64,000 nucleotides of DNA from Cellulomonas sp. NTE-D12. Its GTDB lineage: Bacteria; Actinomycetota; Actinomycetes; Actinomycetales; Cellulomonadaceae. A program made the position numbers and the translations under genes. Under the pieces are notes generated by a model. That model did not search any database and was not told where the DNA came from. It worked only from the letters and a program-made list of their open reading frames with translations. Positions within the stretch are counted from its first letter, which is position 1. Each line of letters begins with the position of its first letter. Positions 35,360 to 44,059 of this stretch are shown here, in pieces. The stretch is taken from positions 1,860,001 to 1,924,000 of the forward strand of contig NZ_AP026442.1 in NCBI RefSeq assembly GCF_027923705.1. Direction: 5' to 3'.

Positions 35360-35392
35360 ACCGGGGCGGCCGTGTCCGGTGGCCGCCCCGGT
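35360..35392 (+). terminator. Long hairpin after the binding protein gene
   Basis: ACCGGGGCGGCC (35360-35371) pairs perfectly with GGCCGCCCCGGT (35381-35392) around a 9-nt loop, 6 bp after the lipoprotein stop. It may act as a partial terminator or 3' stabiliser between the transport and enzyme halves of the operon, since the next gene has no obvious promoter of its own. Confidence 0.65.
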
Positions 35393-35420
35393 CGGTGCAG
35401 GAGCATGCAGGGGGATCGTC

Positions 35421-36611
35421 GTGCGAGGAGGACCGGTGGACGGGCTGCAGGACCGCGTGACCGCGGTCATCACGGGGTCGGCCGTGGCCGACGCGCTCGG
35501 TGGGGCGACGGAGGGCTGGACGCCGCAGCAGATCGAGGAGCGCTACGGCGGCCGCGTCCGGGGCGTCGTCGGACCGTTCCACGAGAACTGGCGGGACGCG
35601 CGGCCGATCGCGCCGTACCACAAGGGCGACGGGCACGTGACCGACGACACCCTCATGACCAGGGCACTCGTGGAGGTGTACGCACGCAGGCGGGATCACC
35701 TCGACGCGTACGCGGTCGCCGAGGAGCTGGTGCCGCTGATGATCGGCGAACCCCAGTGGGTGCCGGAGCTGCAGGACACCGCCCTGCTGGTGCAGCGGGT
35801 GTTCCTCGCCGAGAAGTGGCTCGTGGCACGCCTGCACTACGGGCACGTCGACCCCCGGGAGGCGGGCGCGGGGAACATCGTCAACTGCGGCGCCGCGATG
35901 TTCATCGCCCCGGTCGGGCTGGCCAACCCCGGGGAGCCGGAGGCCGCCTACGCCGAGGCGATCGACGTCGCCGGGGCTCACCAGTCCAGCTACGGACGCG
36001 AGGCGGCCGGAGTCCTCGCAGCCGCGGTCGCGGCATCGGTGGCGCCGGACGCCACCGTCGACACCGTCCTGCAGGCCGCCCGCCGGCTCGCCCACGACGG
36101 CACCGCTGCGGCGATCGACGCGGTCCTCGACGCCGTCGCGGCCGTGCCGCCGCCGACGGACGACGACGAGGAACGGGACCTGGCCCACCGCGTCCGGGTG
36201 GCCGTCGCGCCCTTCGACACCGTCGGCGAGGACTACCGGGCGCCGACGATGGACGCCCGACGACCCTCACGGACCAAGTCGATCGAGGAGCTTCCCGTCG
36301 CACTGGCGCTGCTCGCCGCGCACCGGGGGCAGTACCGCCCAGCGGTGCTGGCGGCCGTGAACTACGGCCGCGACGCCGACTCGATCGCGTCGATGGCCGG
36401 TGCGCTCGCTGCCGGCTTGGGTGGTAGCCCGGCCGTGCCGACCGAGTGGCTGGACGAGGTCGAGCACGCCAGCCGGATCGACGTGCGGGCGACCGGGCGG
36501 CTCATGGCCGACGTCGTGACGGACCTGGTCGGTGCCGATGCCCGCCGAGCGTCCGAGCGCGCCGCGCGGCTGTCCGCCTTGGTGGAGCAGGCGGCAGGGG
36601 CGCGCCCGTGA
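35421..36611 (+). CDS. ADP-ribosylglycohydrolase-family protein 1
   Basis: A 396-residue all-helical hydrolase of the ARH/DraG family. The binuclear metal-site motifs are complete: GSAVADALGGATEGW near the start, VTDDTLMTRAL (TDDT motif) and NYGRDADSIASMAGALAAGL near the C-terminus. Family members cleave ribosyl bonds to nitrogen, oxygen or nucleotides. Two GTG starts are possible, 35421 (AGGGGG upstream) and 35436 (AGGAGG only 4 bp upstream). The location between a sugar importer and a ribokinase suggests a small-molecule ribosyl substrate rather than a modified protein. Confidence 0.9.
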   Translation: MRGGPVDGLQDRVTAVITGSAVADALGGATEGWTPQQIEERYGGRVRGVVGPFHENWRDARPIAPYHKGDGHVTDDTLMTRALVEVYARRRDHLDAYAVAEELVPLMIGEPQWVPELQDTALLVQRVFLAEKWLVARLHYGHVDPREAGAGNIVNCGAAMFIAPVGLANPGEPEAAYAEAIDVAGAHQSSYGREAAGVLAAAVAASVAPDATVDTVLQAARRLAHDGTAAAIDAVLDAVAAVPPPTDDDEERDLAHRVRVAVAPFDTVGEDYRAPTMDARRPSRTKSIEELPVALALLAAHRGQYRPAVLAAVNYGRDADSIASMAGALAAGLGGSPAVPTEWLDEVEHASRIDVRATGRLMADVVTDLVGADARRASERAARLSALVEQAAGARP

Positions 36612-37963
36612 GACTGACCTGGGCGCAGCCCGAGGACCTCCTCGCGCACGAGCTCGTCCAGTCGCAGGCCGAGGGCAAGGACGTGTCCGACGTGCGCGAC
36701 CGCTGGGTGGCGGCCGGAGGCGATCCGAGCCCCTCCGTGTCCGGGGCTTCCGACGACCCGGCCATGCAGCCGCTGCGGCCGCTCGCCGGCGTCCTGCTCG
36801 ACGAGCTGGACGCGACGCCCGCGGCCCTGGACCCGTCGCAGCCGGACGAGTGGGCCGACCTCGCAGAGATCCTCGGCGCGGTCGGCGACGAGCAGGCGGG
36901 CCCGGATCTCCACGCCCGGCTGGTGGGAGCCTGGACGGGCCGGGCCGCCGGGTGCGTGCTCGGCAAACCGGTGGAGAAGATCCCCCGGGAGGGCATCGAG
37001 GCGATCCTCCGGTCGACCGGCCGCTGGCCGCTGGACCGGTACTTCACCGCGGCGGGTCTGCCGGACGACGTGGCGGCTCGTTGGCCCTGGAACCGGCGCA
37101 GCGCGCCGACGAGCCTGGAGGAGAGCATCGCCGGGGCGCCGGAGGACGACGACCTCAACTTCCCGATGCTGGCGCTGCTGCTCCTCGAGCAGCACGGCTC
37201 CGCCTTCACGACCGACGACGTGGCGCAGCTGTGGCTCGACCACCTTCCCGCCGGACGCGTGTTCACCGCGGAGCGGGCGGCCTACCGCAACCTCCTCGAG
37301 GCGTACCCGGTGCCCGAGACGGCCCGACGGCGCAACCCGTTCCGGGAATGGATCGGTGCGCTGATCCGCGCCGACGTGTACGGCTGGACCAGCCCGGGAC
37401 GACCGCTGCACGCCGCCGAGCTGGCCTGGCGCGACGCCCGGCTCAGCCACACGCGCAACGGCCTGTACGGCGCCATGTGGGCGGCGGCCCTCGCGTCCGC
37501 GGCCGTGGTGGCCGACTCGGTGGGGTCCGTCCTGGACACCGCCTCCCGCGTCGTCCCGCCGGCGAGCGCGCTCGCGGAGGCGATCGACCTCGGTCGCCGA
37601 GCCGGCCGTGACCACGGCACGCTCGCCGAGGGGCTCGACCGGCTGCACGCTCGTTACGACCGGCCGCACTGGGTGCACGTGCTGCCCAACGCCGCGACCA
37701 TCGCCTTCGCGCTCGAGCGCGGCGGGGGGCGGTTCGGGGACAGCGTCTGCGCCGCGGTGACCGCCGGGTGGGACACCGATTCCGTCGGGGCGACCGTCGG
37801 CGGCGTCGTCGGTGCCCTGGTCGGCGTGCAGGGGATCGGCGAGCGGTGGACGACGCCGATCGACGGGCGGATCGCCACGTCGTTGCCCGGCGGCGAGCAG
37901 CGGATCGAGGACCTCGTCGCCCGGACTGCCCGGCTCGCGCAGGACGCGGGGAGCGGTCGATGA
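36608..37963 (+). CDS. ADP-ribosylglycohydrolase-family protein 2
   Basis: A 451-residue relative of the preceding protein with a 95-residue N-terminal extension (LTWAQPEDLLAHELVQSQAE). The core begins at RLVGAWTGRAAGCVLGKPVE; its metal motifs are APEDDDLNFPML in place of TDDT, and TAGWDTDSVGATVGGVVGAL. The divergence from protein 1 suggests a different bond or an anomer- or aglycone-specific job, not a simple duplicate. The GTG start overlaps the previous stop by 4 bp. Confidence 0.9.
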   Translation: MRLTWAQPEDLLAHELVQSQAEGKDVSDVRDRWVAAGGDPSPSVSGASDDPAMQPLRPLAGVLLDELDATPAALDPSQPDEWADLAEILGAVGDEQAGPDLHARLVGAWTGRAAGCVLGKPVEKIPREGIEAILRSTGRWPLDRYFTAAGLPDDVAARWPWNRRSAPTSLEESIAGAPEDDDLNFPMLALLLLEQHGSAFTTDDVAQLWLDHLPAGRVFTAERAAYRNLLEAYPVPETARRRNPFREWIGALIRADVYGWTSPGRPLHAAELAWRDARLSHTRNGLYGAMWAAALASAAVVADSVGSVLDTASRVVPPASALAEAIDLGRRAGRDHGTLAEGLDRLHARYDRPHWVHVLPNAATIAFALERGGGRFGDSVCAAVTAGWDTDSVGATVGGVVGALVGVQGIGERWTTPIDGRIATSLPGGEQRIEDLVARTARLAQDAGSGR

Positions 37964-38862
37964 GCGGCAGAGTCGTGGTGGTCGGCTCCGCGAACGTCGA
38001 CCTCGTCGTCGACGTGGCGCGGCACCCGTCACCGGGGGAGACGGTGCTGGGCGGGGACCTGCGGCGCAGCCCCGGGGGCAAGGGCGCCAACCAGGCGGTC
38101 GCCGCCGCCCGCGCGGGAGGGGCGACGACGTCGTTCGTCGGCGCGCTCGGTCACGACGACGCGGCCGAGCTCCTGCTCGAGTCGCTGCGGGACGCGGGCG
38201 TGAGCACCGACACGGTCCAGCGGGTCGACGTACCGACCGGCACGGCCCTGATCACCGTCACGCCGGACGGGGAGAACACGATCGTCGTCGCCCCCGGCGC
38301 GAACCCCCGCGTCCGCGTGACCTCCGCCGCCACCGCGGCCGTGGGGGAGGCGGACGTGATCCTGGCCCAGCTGGAGATCCCGCTCGAGGCGGTCCTCTCG
38401 GCAGCCGCAGCGCGCCGGCCCGGGTGCCTGCTGATCGTCAACGCGGCACCGTCGCGTCCGCTGCCCGACCAGCTGTGGGCGGCGATCGACGTGCTGGTGG
38501 TCAACGAGCACGAGGCCGTCGACCTCGGCCGGCACGACGGCGACGTCGACACCGCCGTGGAGCTCCTGCTCGCGAAGGTGCCGACGGTCGTGGTCACGAT
38601 GGGCGAACGTGGCGCGCTGGTCGCGCGACGCGGCACCTCGGTGGTGCGCGTGCCCTCGATCGAGGTCGAGCCCGTCGACGCCACAGGTGCGGGCGACACC
38701 TTCTGCGGCGTCCTGGCCGCGCGCCTCGCCGGCGGGGACGACGTCGTCGCCGCGGTCCGGACGGCCACGGTGGCCGGAGCCCTGGCCGTGACCCGCCGCG
38801 GCGCGCAGCCGGGGGTGCCGGCGGCGGCCGAGGTCGACGCGACCCTGGCGGCGCTCGCATGA
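37960..38862 (+). CDS. rbsK: Ribokinase (PfkB family)
   Basis: A 300-residue sugar kinase. It has the N-terminal VVGSANVDLVVDVARHPSPG and GGKGANQAVAAARAGG motifs, the substrate-proximal NAAPSRPLP, and the ATP/anion-hole motif VDATGAGDTFCGVLAARL with the catalytic Asp in GAGDTF. The features fit ribokinase, which makes ribose 5-phosphate from ATP and ribose, though related pentose or nucleoside kinases cannot be excluded. Its place after two ARH-family hydrolases suggests that ribose is released and then phosphorylated. Confidence 0.88.
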   Translation: MSGRVVVVGSANVDLVVDVARHPSPGETVLGGDLRRSPGGKGANQAVAAARAGGATTSFVGALGHDDAAELLLESLRDAGVSTDTVQRVDVPTGTALITVTPDGENTIVVAPGANPRVRVTSAATAAVGEADVILAQLEIPLEAVLSAAAARRPGCLLIVNAAPSRPLPDQLWAAIDVLVVNEHEAVDLGRHDGDVDTAVELLLAKVPTVVVTMGERGALVARRGTSVVRVPSIEVEPVDATGAGDTFCGVLAARLAGGDDVVAAVRTATVAGALAVTRRGAQPGVPAAAEVDATLAALA

Positions 38863-40886
38863 GCGACACCCTCGACCCGCTGGTGCCGCGACCGATCGAC
38901 CTGCCGACCGTCGTCGACCTGCAGGGACCGCTCACCGCGGAGCTGGTCGACCGGATGGACGACGCCAAGATCTTCGCCGCGCCCGACCGGGAGGACGAGG
39001 TCCCGGCGTGGCGGGCCCGCTTGACCGAGTGGCGCGCGGCGTCGCGCGGCCGGATCGGCTACGACGGGCGGATCTACGACGAGCCGGGGGCCGCGTGGGC
39101 GGCCCGCTGCCACGCGGTCGCCCAGGTGTGGCTGTGGGACGAGCTGCTCTACGACGCCGAGCGGGCGACGTTCACCCCTGATCGGTTCGTCGCCGACGCG
39201 CGGGAGCGGTTCGGCAGGCTCGACGCCGTCGTGCTGTGGCACGCCTACCCGGTGATCGGCGTCGACGAGCGCAACCAGTGGGACTGGTACCGCGACGTCC
39301 CCGGCCTGCGGGCCCTGGTGAGCCAGCTGCACGACGCCGGCCTGCGCGTCTTCGTGGACTACAACCCGTGGGACGTCGGGACGCGTCGCGCCGGTGACGA
39401 CGTCGACGAGCTCGCCTCGCTGGTCGCCGACCTGGACGCCGACGGTGTGTTCCTCGACACCCTGCGGAAGGCGGAACCCGAGCTGGTGGCGGCGCTCCGA
39501 CGCGTACGACCCGGGATCGTGCTGGAGGGCGAGTCGAAGCTGGCGGTGGAGCGGATCGGTGACCACGCGACGTCGTGGGCCCAGTTCTTCGCCGACTCCG
39601 CCGTGCCCGGGGTGCTGCGCGCGCACTGGTTCGAACGGCGCCACATGCAGCACCACACGCGCCGCTGGCACCGAGACCACGCCGCGGAGCTGCAGTCGGC
39701 CTGGTTCAACGGCGTCGGGGTGATGGTCTGGGAGGTCGTGTTCGGCGTCTGGGTGGGATGGAGCCCGCGCGACGCCGCCACCGCTCGCCGGGTGCTCACG
39801 GTGCAGCGCGCGGCGGACGAGCTGCTGCTGGACGGCGAGTGGACCCCGCTGGCGCCGCTCGCGCCGCAGCTCCCCGGCGTGCACGCCTCGCGGTTCGCCC
39901 TCGACGGCGTCGAGCTGTGGGCGCTGGTCAACCGGGGCAGGAGCGACGTGACCGGGGCAGTGCTGCCCGCCGGGACCGTCGGCACGGTCGTGGACCTCAC
40001 CGCCGCTCCCGACCAGGACCAGACGGCCGGCGGCGAGCACGTGCACGTGCCGGCTCAGGGCATCGCCGCGGTCCTGGTCCTTCGGCCGGGCGCCCCGGAG
40101 CCGTCATGGCTACCGGACCTGCGCGCGGCGATGCGAGGTCTCGAGCACGTGCCCGACGCCGGGTTCCGCCACCGCGTCGCCGTCCGGGTCGGGGCGACGG
40201 CGCCACCGGTCACGGACCGCGCGGCGATCGAGGGCGAGACGGTGGTGGTCCCGGCAGGCCCCTGGGCACTGACCGTCCGGTACCGGGCGCGGGAGACGGG
40301 GATGTACCAGGGCGCGCCGTACGTCGACGAGTGGAAGCCGCTGCCGCCGCGCCTGCACGACCCGCGGACGCTGCAGCGGGACGGCGTCCAGGCCGCACCC
40401 GTCGCCGTGGGTGCCGACGAGGTGAGCAACCGGCAGTTCGCCCAGTTCCTCGAGGCGACCGGCTACCGGCCGGCCACGCCGAACCGGTTCCTGCTCCACT
40501 GGGCCGACGGTCGGCCCGTCCCCGGCCATGAGGACGATCCGGTGGTGCACGTCGACCTGGCCGACGCGCGCGCCTACTGCGCATGGCGAGGCGGTCGGTT
40601 GCCGACGGAGGACGAGTGGCAGCTCGCGGCGCAGACCGGCCGTCTGCGGCGGCGGGCACCGCTGGTGTGGAACTGGACGGACAGCGAGCACACGGACGGG
40701 CGCACCCGGTTCGCGATGCTCAAGGGCGGCTCGGACCACGTCGCCCAGGGCTCCGACTGGTACTTCGACGGGGGACCACAGCCGCCGGAGCTCACGGCGA
40801 AGCTCCTGCTGCCCGGCCTGGGCCTGGCCCGGAGCCGGTGGATCGGCTTTCGTTGTGCGTGGGTGATCGAGGAGGAGCGACCATGA
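38859..40886 (+). CDS. TIM-barrel glycosidase-like / FGE-like (SUMF1) fusion protein
   Basis: A 675-residue cytoplasmic protein without signal peptide. Residues about 70-330 look like a glycoside-hydrolase-type barrel (GLRVFVDYNPWDVG, ADGVFLDTL and IVLEGESKL offer acidic candidates for catalysis), followed by a beta domain to about 430. Residues about 480-670 are SUMF1/FGE-like (PVAVGADEVSNRQFAQFLEA; YCAWRGGRLPTEDEWQLAAQ; final WIGFRCAW). The copper-binding Cys pair of true formylglycine-generating enzymes is missing at the RFAMLKGGS segment, so this half may bind ligand rather than oxidise cysteine. The ATG overlaps rbsK by 4 bp. Confidence 0.75.
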   Translation: MSDTLDPLVPRPIDLPTVVDLQGPLTAELVDRMDDAKIFAAPDREDEVPAWRARLTEWRAASRGRIGYDGRIYDEPGAAWAARCHAVAQVWLWDELLYDAERATFTPDRFVADARERFGRLDAVVLWHAYPVIGVDERNQWDWYRDVPGLRALVSQLHDAGLRVFVDYNPWDVGTRRAGDDVDELASLVADLDADGVFLDTLRKAEPELVAALRRVRPGIVLEGESKLAVERIGDHATSWAQFFADSAVPGVLRAHWFERRHMQHHTRRWHRDHAAELQSAWFNGVGVMVWEVVFGVWVGWSPRDAATARRVLTVQRAADELLLDGEWTPLAPLAPQLPGVHASRFALDGVELWALVNRGRSDVTGAVLPAGTVGTVVDLTAAPDQDQTAGGEHVHVPAQGIAAVLVLRPGAPEPSWLPDLRAAMRGLEHVPDAGFRHRVAVRVGATAPPVTDRAAIEGETVVVPAGPWALTVRYRARETGMYQGAPYVDEWKPLPPRLHDPRTLQRDGVQAAPVAVGADEVSNRQFAQFLEATGYRPATPNRFLLHWADGRPVPGHEDDPVVHVDLADARAYCAWRGGRLPTEDEWQLAAQTGRLRRRAPLVWNWTDSEHTDGRTRFAMLKGGSDHVAQGSDWYFDGGPQPPELTAKLLLPGLGLARSRWIGFRCAWVIEEERP

Positions 40887-42091
40887 GCGCGCCGCACGAC
40901 CGTCCGAGGGGACCGTTGTCGGACCTGCGCGTGGTCGACGCCTCCACCTTGTTCGCCGGCCCCATGGCGGCCATGCACCTGGGCGACATGGGTGCCGAGG
41001 TGGTCAAGGTCGAGCATCCGCGCAAGCCGGACCCGTCCCGCGGCCACGGGGTCGCCAAGGACGGCATCAACCTCTGGTGGAAGACCCTGGGCCGCAACAA
41101 GGCGGCGGTCACCGCGGACCTGTCCCGGACCGGTGGCCGTGAGGTCTTCCTCGCCCTGGCCCGCACAGCGGACGTCGTCATCGAGAACTTCCGGCCCGGC
41201 ACGCTCGAACGCTGGGACCTCGGGTACGACGTGCTCTCGGCGGCGAACCCACGCCTCGTCCTCGCGAGGGTGACCGGCTTCGGCCAGGTAGGGCCCTACC
41301 GCAACCGGCCCGGCTTCGGCACGCTGGCGGAGGCGATGTCCGGCTTCGCCGCGCTGACCGGCGAGCCGGACGGACCGCCGACACTCCCGCCGTTCGGCCT
41401 AGCCGACGGCATCGCGTCGTTGGCCTGCGCCTACGCCGTCATGGTGGCCCTGCACGACCGCGAACGGACGGGCCGCGGCCAGCAGGTCGACCTGGCGATC
41501 ATCGAGCCCATCCTGGCGATGCTCGGTCCGCAGATCACCCGCTGGGACCAGCTCGGAACGGTCCAGGCGCGCACCGGCAACCGGTCGTCCAACAACGCGC
41601 CACGTAACACCTATCGGACGGCGGACGGCCGTTGGGTGGCGGTCTCCACGTCGGCGCAGTCCGTCGCGGAGCGGGTCGTGCGGCTGGTCGGCCACCCGGA
41701 GCTCGCCGCGCAGCCGTGGTTCGCATCGGGCGCGTCGCGCGCGGAGCACGCGGACGAGCTGGACGCGGTGGTCGGAAGCTGGATCGGGCAGCGGACCCGT
41801 GACGAGGTCGCCGCGGCCTTCGAGGCGGCCGATGCCGCGGTCGCTCCCATCTACGACGCCCACGACATCGTCGACGACCCCCAGTTCGGCGCCCTCGGAA
41901 CGATCCACGAGATCGACGACCCGGAGCTGGGACGCATGAAGATGCAGGGCCCGCTGTTCCGGCTGTCGGATGCGGACGCCGTGATCGCCCACACCGGACG
42001 GCCGCACGGCGCGGACACCGATGCGGTGCTCCGCGACCTCGGCTTCACCGACGGGCGCATCGCCGAGCTGCGTTCGGACGGCGCGATATGA
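40883..42091 (+). CDS. Class III (CaiB/BaiF) CoA-transferase
   Basis: A 402-residue enzyme of the family III CoA-transferases. Characteristic motifs are RVVDASTLFAGPMAAMHLGD, GAEVVKVEHP, FRPGTLERWDLGYDVLSAANPRL and GFGQVGPYRNRPGFGTLAEA; the catalytic Asp of the family probably lies in FGLADGIASLACAYA. It moves CoA from a donor such as succinyl-CoA to a carboxylic acid. GAGGAGG precedes the ATG, and there is a 4-bp overlap with the fusion gene. With the lyase gene directly after it, activation of a hydroxy-acid for retro-Claisen cleavage is likely. Confidence 0.92.
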   Translation: MSAPHDRPRGPLSDLRVVDASTLFAGPMAAMHLGDMGAEVVKVEHPRKPDPSRGHGVAKDGINLWWKTLGRNKAAVTADLSRTGGREVFLALARTADVVIENFRPGTLERWDLGYDVLSAANPRLVLARVTGFGQVGPYRNRPGFGTLAEAMSGFAALTGEPDGPPTLPPFGLADGIASLACAYAVMVALHDRERTGRGQQVDLAIIEPILAMLGPQITRWDQLGTVQARTGNRSSNNAPRNTYRTADGRWVAVSTSAQSVAERVVRLVGHPELAAQPWFASGASRAEHADELDAVVGSWIGQRTRDEVAAAFEAADAAVAPIYDAHDIVDDPQFGALGTIHEIDDPELGRMKMQGPLFRLSDADAVIAHTGRPHGADTDAVLRDLGFTDGRIAELRSDGAI

Positions 42092-42921
42092 CCGGCGTCG
42101 TGGTGACGCTCCTCTACGCGCCGGCGGATCGGCCCGAGCTCGTCACCAAGGCGCTGCGCTCGGCCGCCGACGTGGTCGTGCTCGACCTGGAGGACGCCGT
42201 CGCGCCGGCCCACAAGGCCGGCGCGCGGGACACCGTGCGGGAGGCGGTGGCCAGCGCCGACCGTTCGATCCAGGTACGGGTGAACGCGCCGGGCACGCCG
42301 TGGTACGAGGGCGACATCGAGCTGCTGGCCTCGCTGCGGGCCGACCTCGGGGTGCGGCTGCCCAAGATCGAGGTCCCCGAGCAGGTGGCCGACGCGGCCC
42401 GCCGCCTGCCCGCCCGACCCCTGCACCTGCTCGTCGAGACCGCGCTCGGCGTCGAACGCGCCTTCGACGTGGCACGAGCCGACCCGGCGGTGGCCTCGCT
42501 CGGCCTGGGCGAGGCAGACCTGCGCTCCGACCTGCGCTGCACCTCCGACGAGGGTCTCGCCCTCGCCCGCGCACGGGTCGTGCTGGCTGCGCGGGCCGCC
42601 GGTCTGCCGTCCCCCGCCATGTCGGTGTACCCGCACGTCCGCGACCTCGAGGGCCTGCGTGAGTCGTGCACGGCGGGTAGGCGGCTCGGCTTCTGCGGTC
42701 GCGCGGCGATCCACCCCGCGCAGCTCGACGTGATCCGGAGCGCCTTCGCCCCGACGCCGGAGGAGGTCGCACAGGCGCAGCAGGTGGTCGACCGGATCGG
42801 GACCGCGACGGCCGCCGGCGTCGGCGCGCTGGTCCTGGCGGACGGCACGTTCCTCGACGTCGCGATGGTGGAGCAGGCCAGGTTCGTGCTCGCGCTGGCG
42901 TCCGCGACCGCGCACGAGTAG
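42088..42921 (+). CDS. CitE/HpcH-family CoA-ester lyase
   Basis: A 277-residue (beta/alpha)8 enzyme. It has YAPADRPELVTKALRSAADV, the LDLEDAV metal site, IQVRVNAPGTPWYEGD, LPKIEVPE, LLVETALGV and the C-terminal LGFCGRAAIHPAQL. Family members split malyl-CoA, methylmalyl-CoA or citramalyl-CoA into acetyl- or propionyl-CoA plus glyoxylate or pyruvate. It overlaps the CoA-transferase gene by 4 bp and ends the operon, so it is expected to cleave the CoA ester formed by its neighbour. Confidence 0.9.
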   Translation: MTGVVVTLLYAPADRPELVTKALRSAADVVVLDLEDAVAPAHKAGARDTVREAVASADRSIQVRVNAPGTPWYEGDIELLASLRADLGVRLPKIEVPEQVADAARRLPARPLHLLVETALGVERAFDVARADPAVASLGLGEADLRSDLRCTSDEGLALARARVVLAARAAGLPSPAMSVYPHVRDLEGLRESCTAGRRLGFCGRAAIHPAQLDVIRSAFAPTPEEVAQAQQVVDRIGTATAAGVGALVLADGTFLDVAMVEQARFVLALASATAHE

Positions 42922-42988
42922 CGCTCCAAGGATGAGCTGACGAAGCTGGGCGGGCCATTCCGCGGAGCGTCTGGGCCCGTTCCCGGCG

Positions 42989-43008
42989 GGGGCGGCGACA
43001 TCCGCCCC
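42989..43008. terminator. Hairpin between convergent genes
   Basis: GGGGCGG (42989-42995) and CCGCCCC (43002-43008) form a 7-bp GC stem with a 6-nt loop, between the end of the lyase gene and the end of the convergent GlxA-type regulator gene. It fits a bidirectional terminator. Confidence 0.5.
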
Positions 43009-43012
43009 TGGG

Positions 43013-43969
43013 CTACGCGACCGGGCGCCGTCGGGCCGCGAACGTGGCGCGGTAGTCCTGGGGCGGTACGCCGACCGCCGCTCGGAAGTGGTGCCGCAGC
43101 AGCGAACCTGAACCGAAGCCGCATGCGCGAGCCACCGCCTCGATGTCCTGGTCGGTCTCCTCGAGCAGCTCCCGAGCCCGCTGGACGCGTTGGGCGGTCA
43201 GCCACCGCGCCGGCGTGGTGCCCGTCTGCGCCACGAAGCGCCGGGCGAACGTTCGGGGAGACGCCAGGGCACGCGCCGCCAGGGACGCGACGCTGTGCGG
43301 CTCGGCGAGGTTGGCCTCGGCCCACGCCAGCACGTCGCGGAGCGCGTCGTCGTCGCACTCCGGGACGGGCGCCACGATGTACTGGCGTTGTCCGCCGTCA
43401 CGTTGGGGCGGGACCACCATCCGGCGCGCGATCGTGTTGGCGACGCCGGCGCCGAGCTCCTGGCGCACCACGTGCAGGCACGCGTCGATACCGGCGGCTG
43501 TGCCCGCGCTGGTCACCACCTGGCCGTCGTCCACGTAGAGCACGTCCGGGTCCACGTCGACCGTCGGGTACCGCTCGGCGAGCTCTCGGGCGTACCTCCA
43601 GTGCGTGGTGGCGCGCCGACCGTCGAGGACGCCGGCTGCGGCGAGCACGAACACCCCCGAGCAGACGGACAGCAGACGGGTGCCGCGCGCATGTGCGGCT
43701 CGGACCGTCCGGAGCGCCCTCTCGTCGTAGTGGCCAATCGTGGCGGCCGGGATCGTCAGCAGGTCAACGTCCTCGAGCTCGGCCAGGCTGTGGGTGACCT
43801 CCACCCGCACGCCGACCGCAGCGTCGACGCGAGGCCGGGCGGCGGCGATCCGCAGGTCGAACGACGGGACTCCCTCGTCGGTGCGGTCGATGCCGAAGAC
43901 CTCGCAGACCACCCCGAACTCGAACATCGCCAGCCCGTCGACCAGCAGCACACCAACGGTACGGAGCAT
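43013..43969 (-). CDS. GlxA-family regulator (DJ-1/PfpI plus AraC domain)
   Basis: A 318-residue transcription factor. The N-terminal domain (about 1-170) is DJ-1/PfpI-like (VGVLLVDGLAMFEFGVVCEV; LLSVCSGVFVLAAAGVLDGR, with a Cys in the nucleophile-elbow position). The C-terminal AraC domain (about 215-310) has two helix-turn-helix units (SVASLAARALASPRTFARRF; IEAVARACGFGSGSLLRHHF). Such proteins usually control amine or osmolyte metabolism. It faces the operon's end and there is no divergent partner, so its targets are not evident. Confidence 0.92.
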   Translation of the reverse strand: MLRTVGVLLVDGLAMFEFGVVCEVFGIDRTDEGVPSFDLRIAAARPRVDAAVGVRVEVTHSLAELEDVDLLTIPAATIGHYDERALRTVRAAHARGTRLLSVCSGVFVLAAAGVLDGRRATTHWRYARELAERYPTVDVDPDVLYVDDGQVVTSAGTAAGIDACLHVVRQELGAGVANTIARRMVVPPQRDGGQRQYIVAPVPECDDDALRDVLAWAEANLAEPHSVASLAARALASPRTFARRFVAQTGTTPARWLTAQRVQRARELLEETDQDIEAVARACGFGSGSLLRHHFRAAVGVPPQDYRATFAARRRPVA

Positions 43970-44059
43970 CCGGCGATGCTATCCGTCCTGGCAGGATCTT
44001 GCCGCACGGCGTCATTTCTGCCACTGTCGCGGGCCTGGCTCCGCGACCACGCTGGATAC

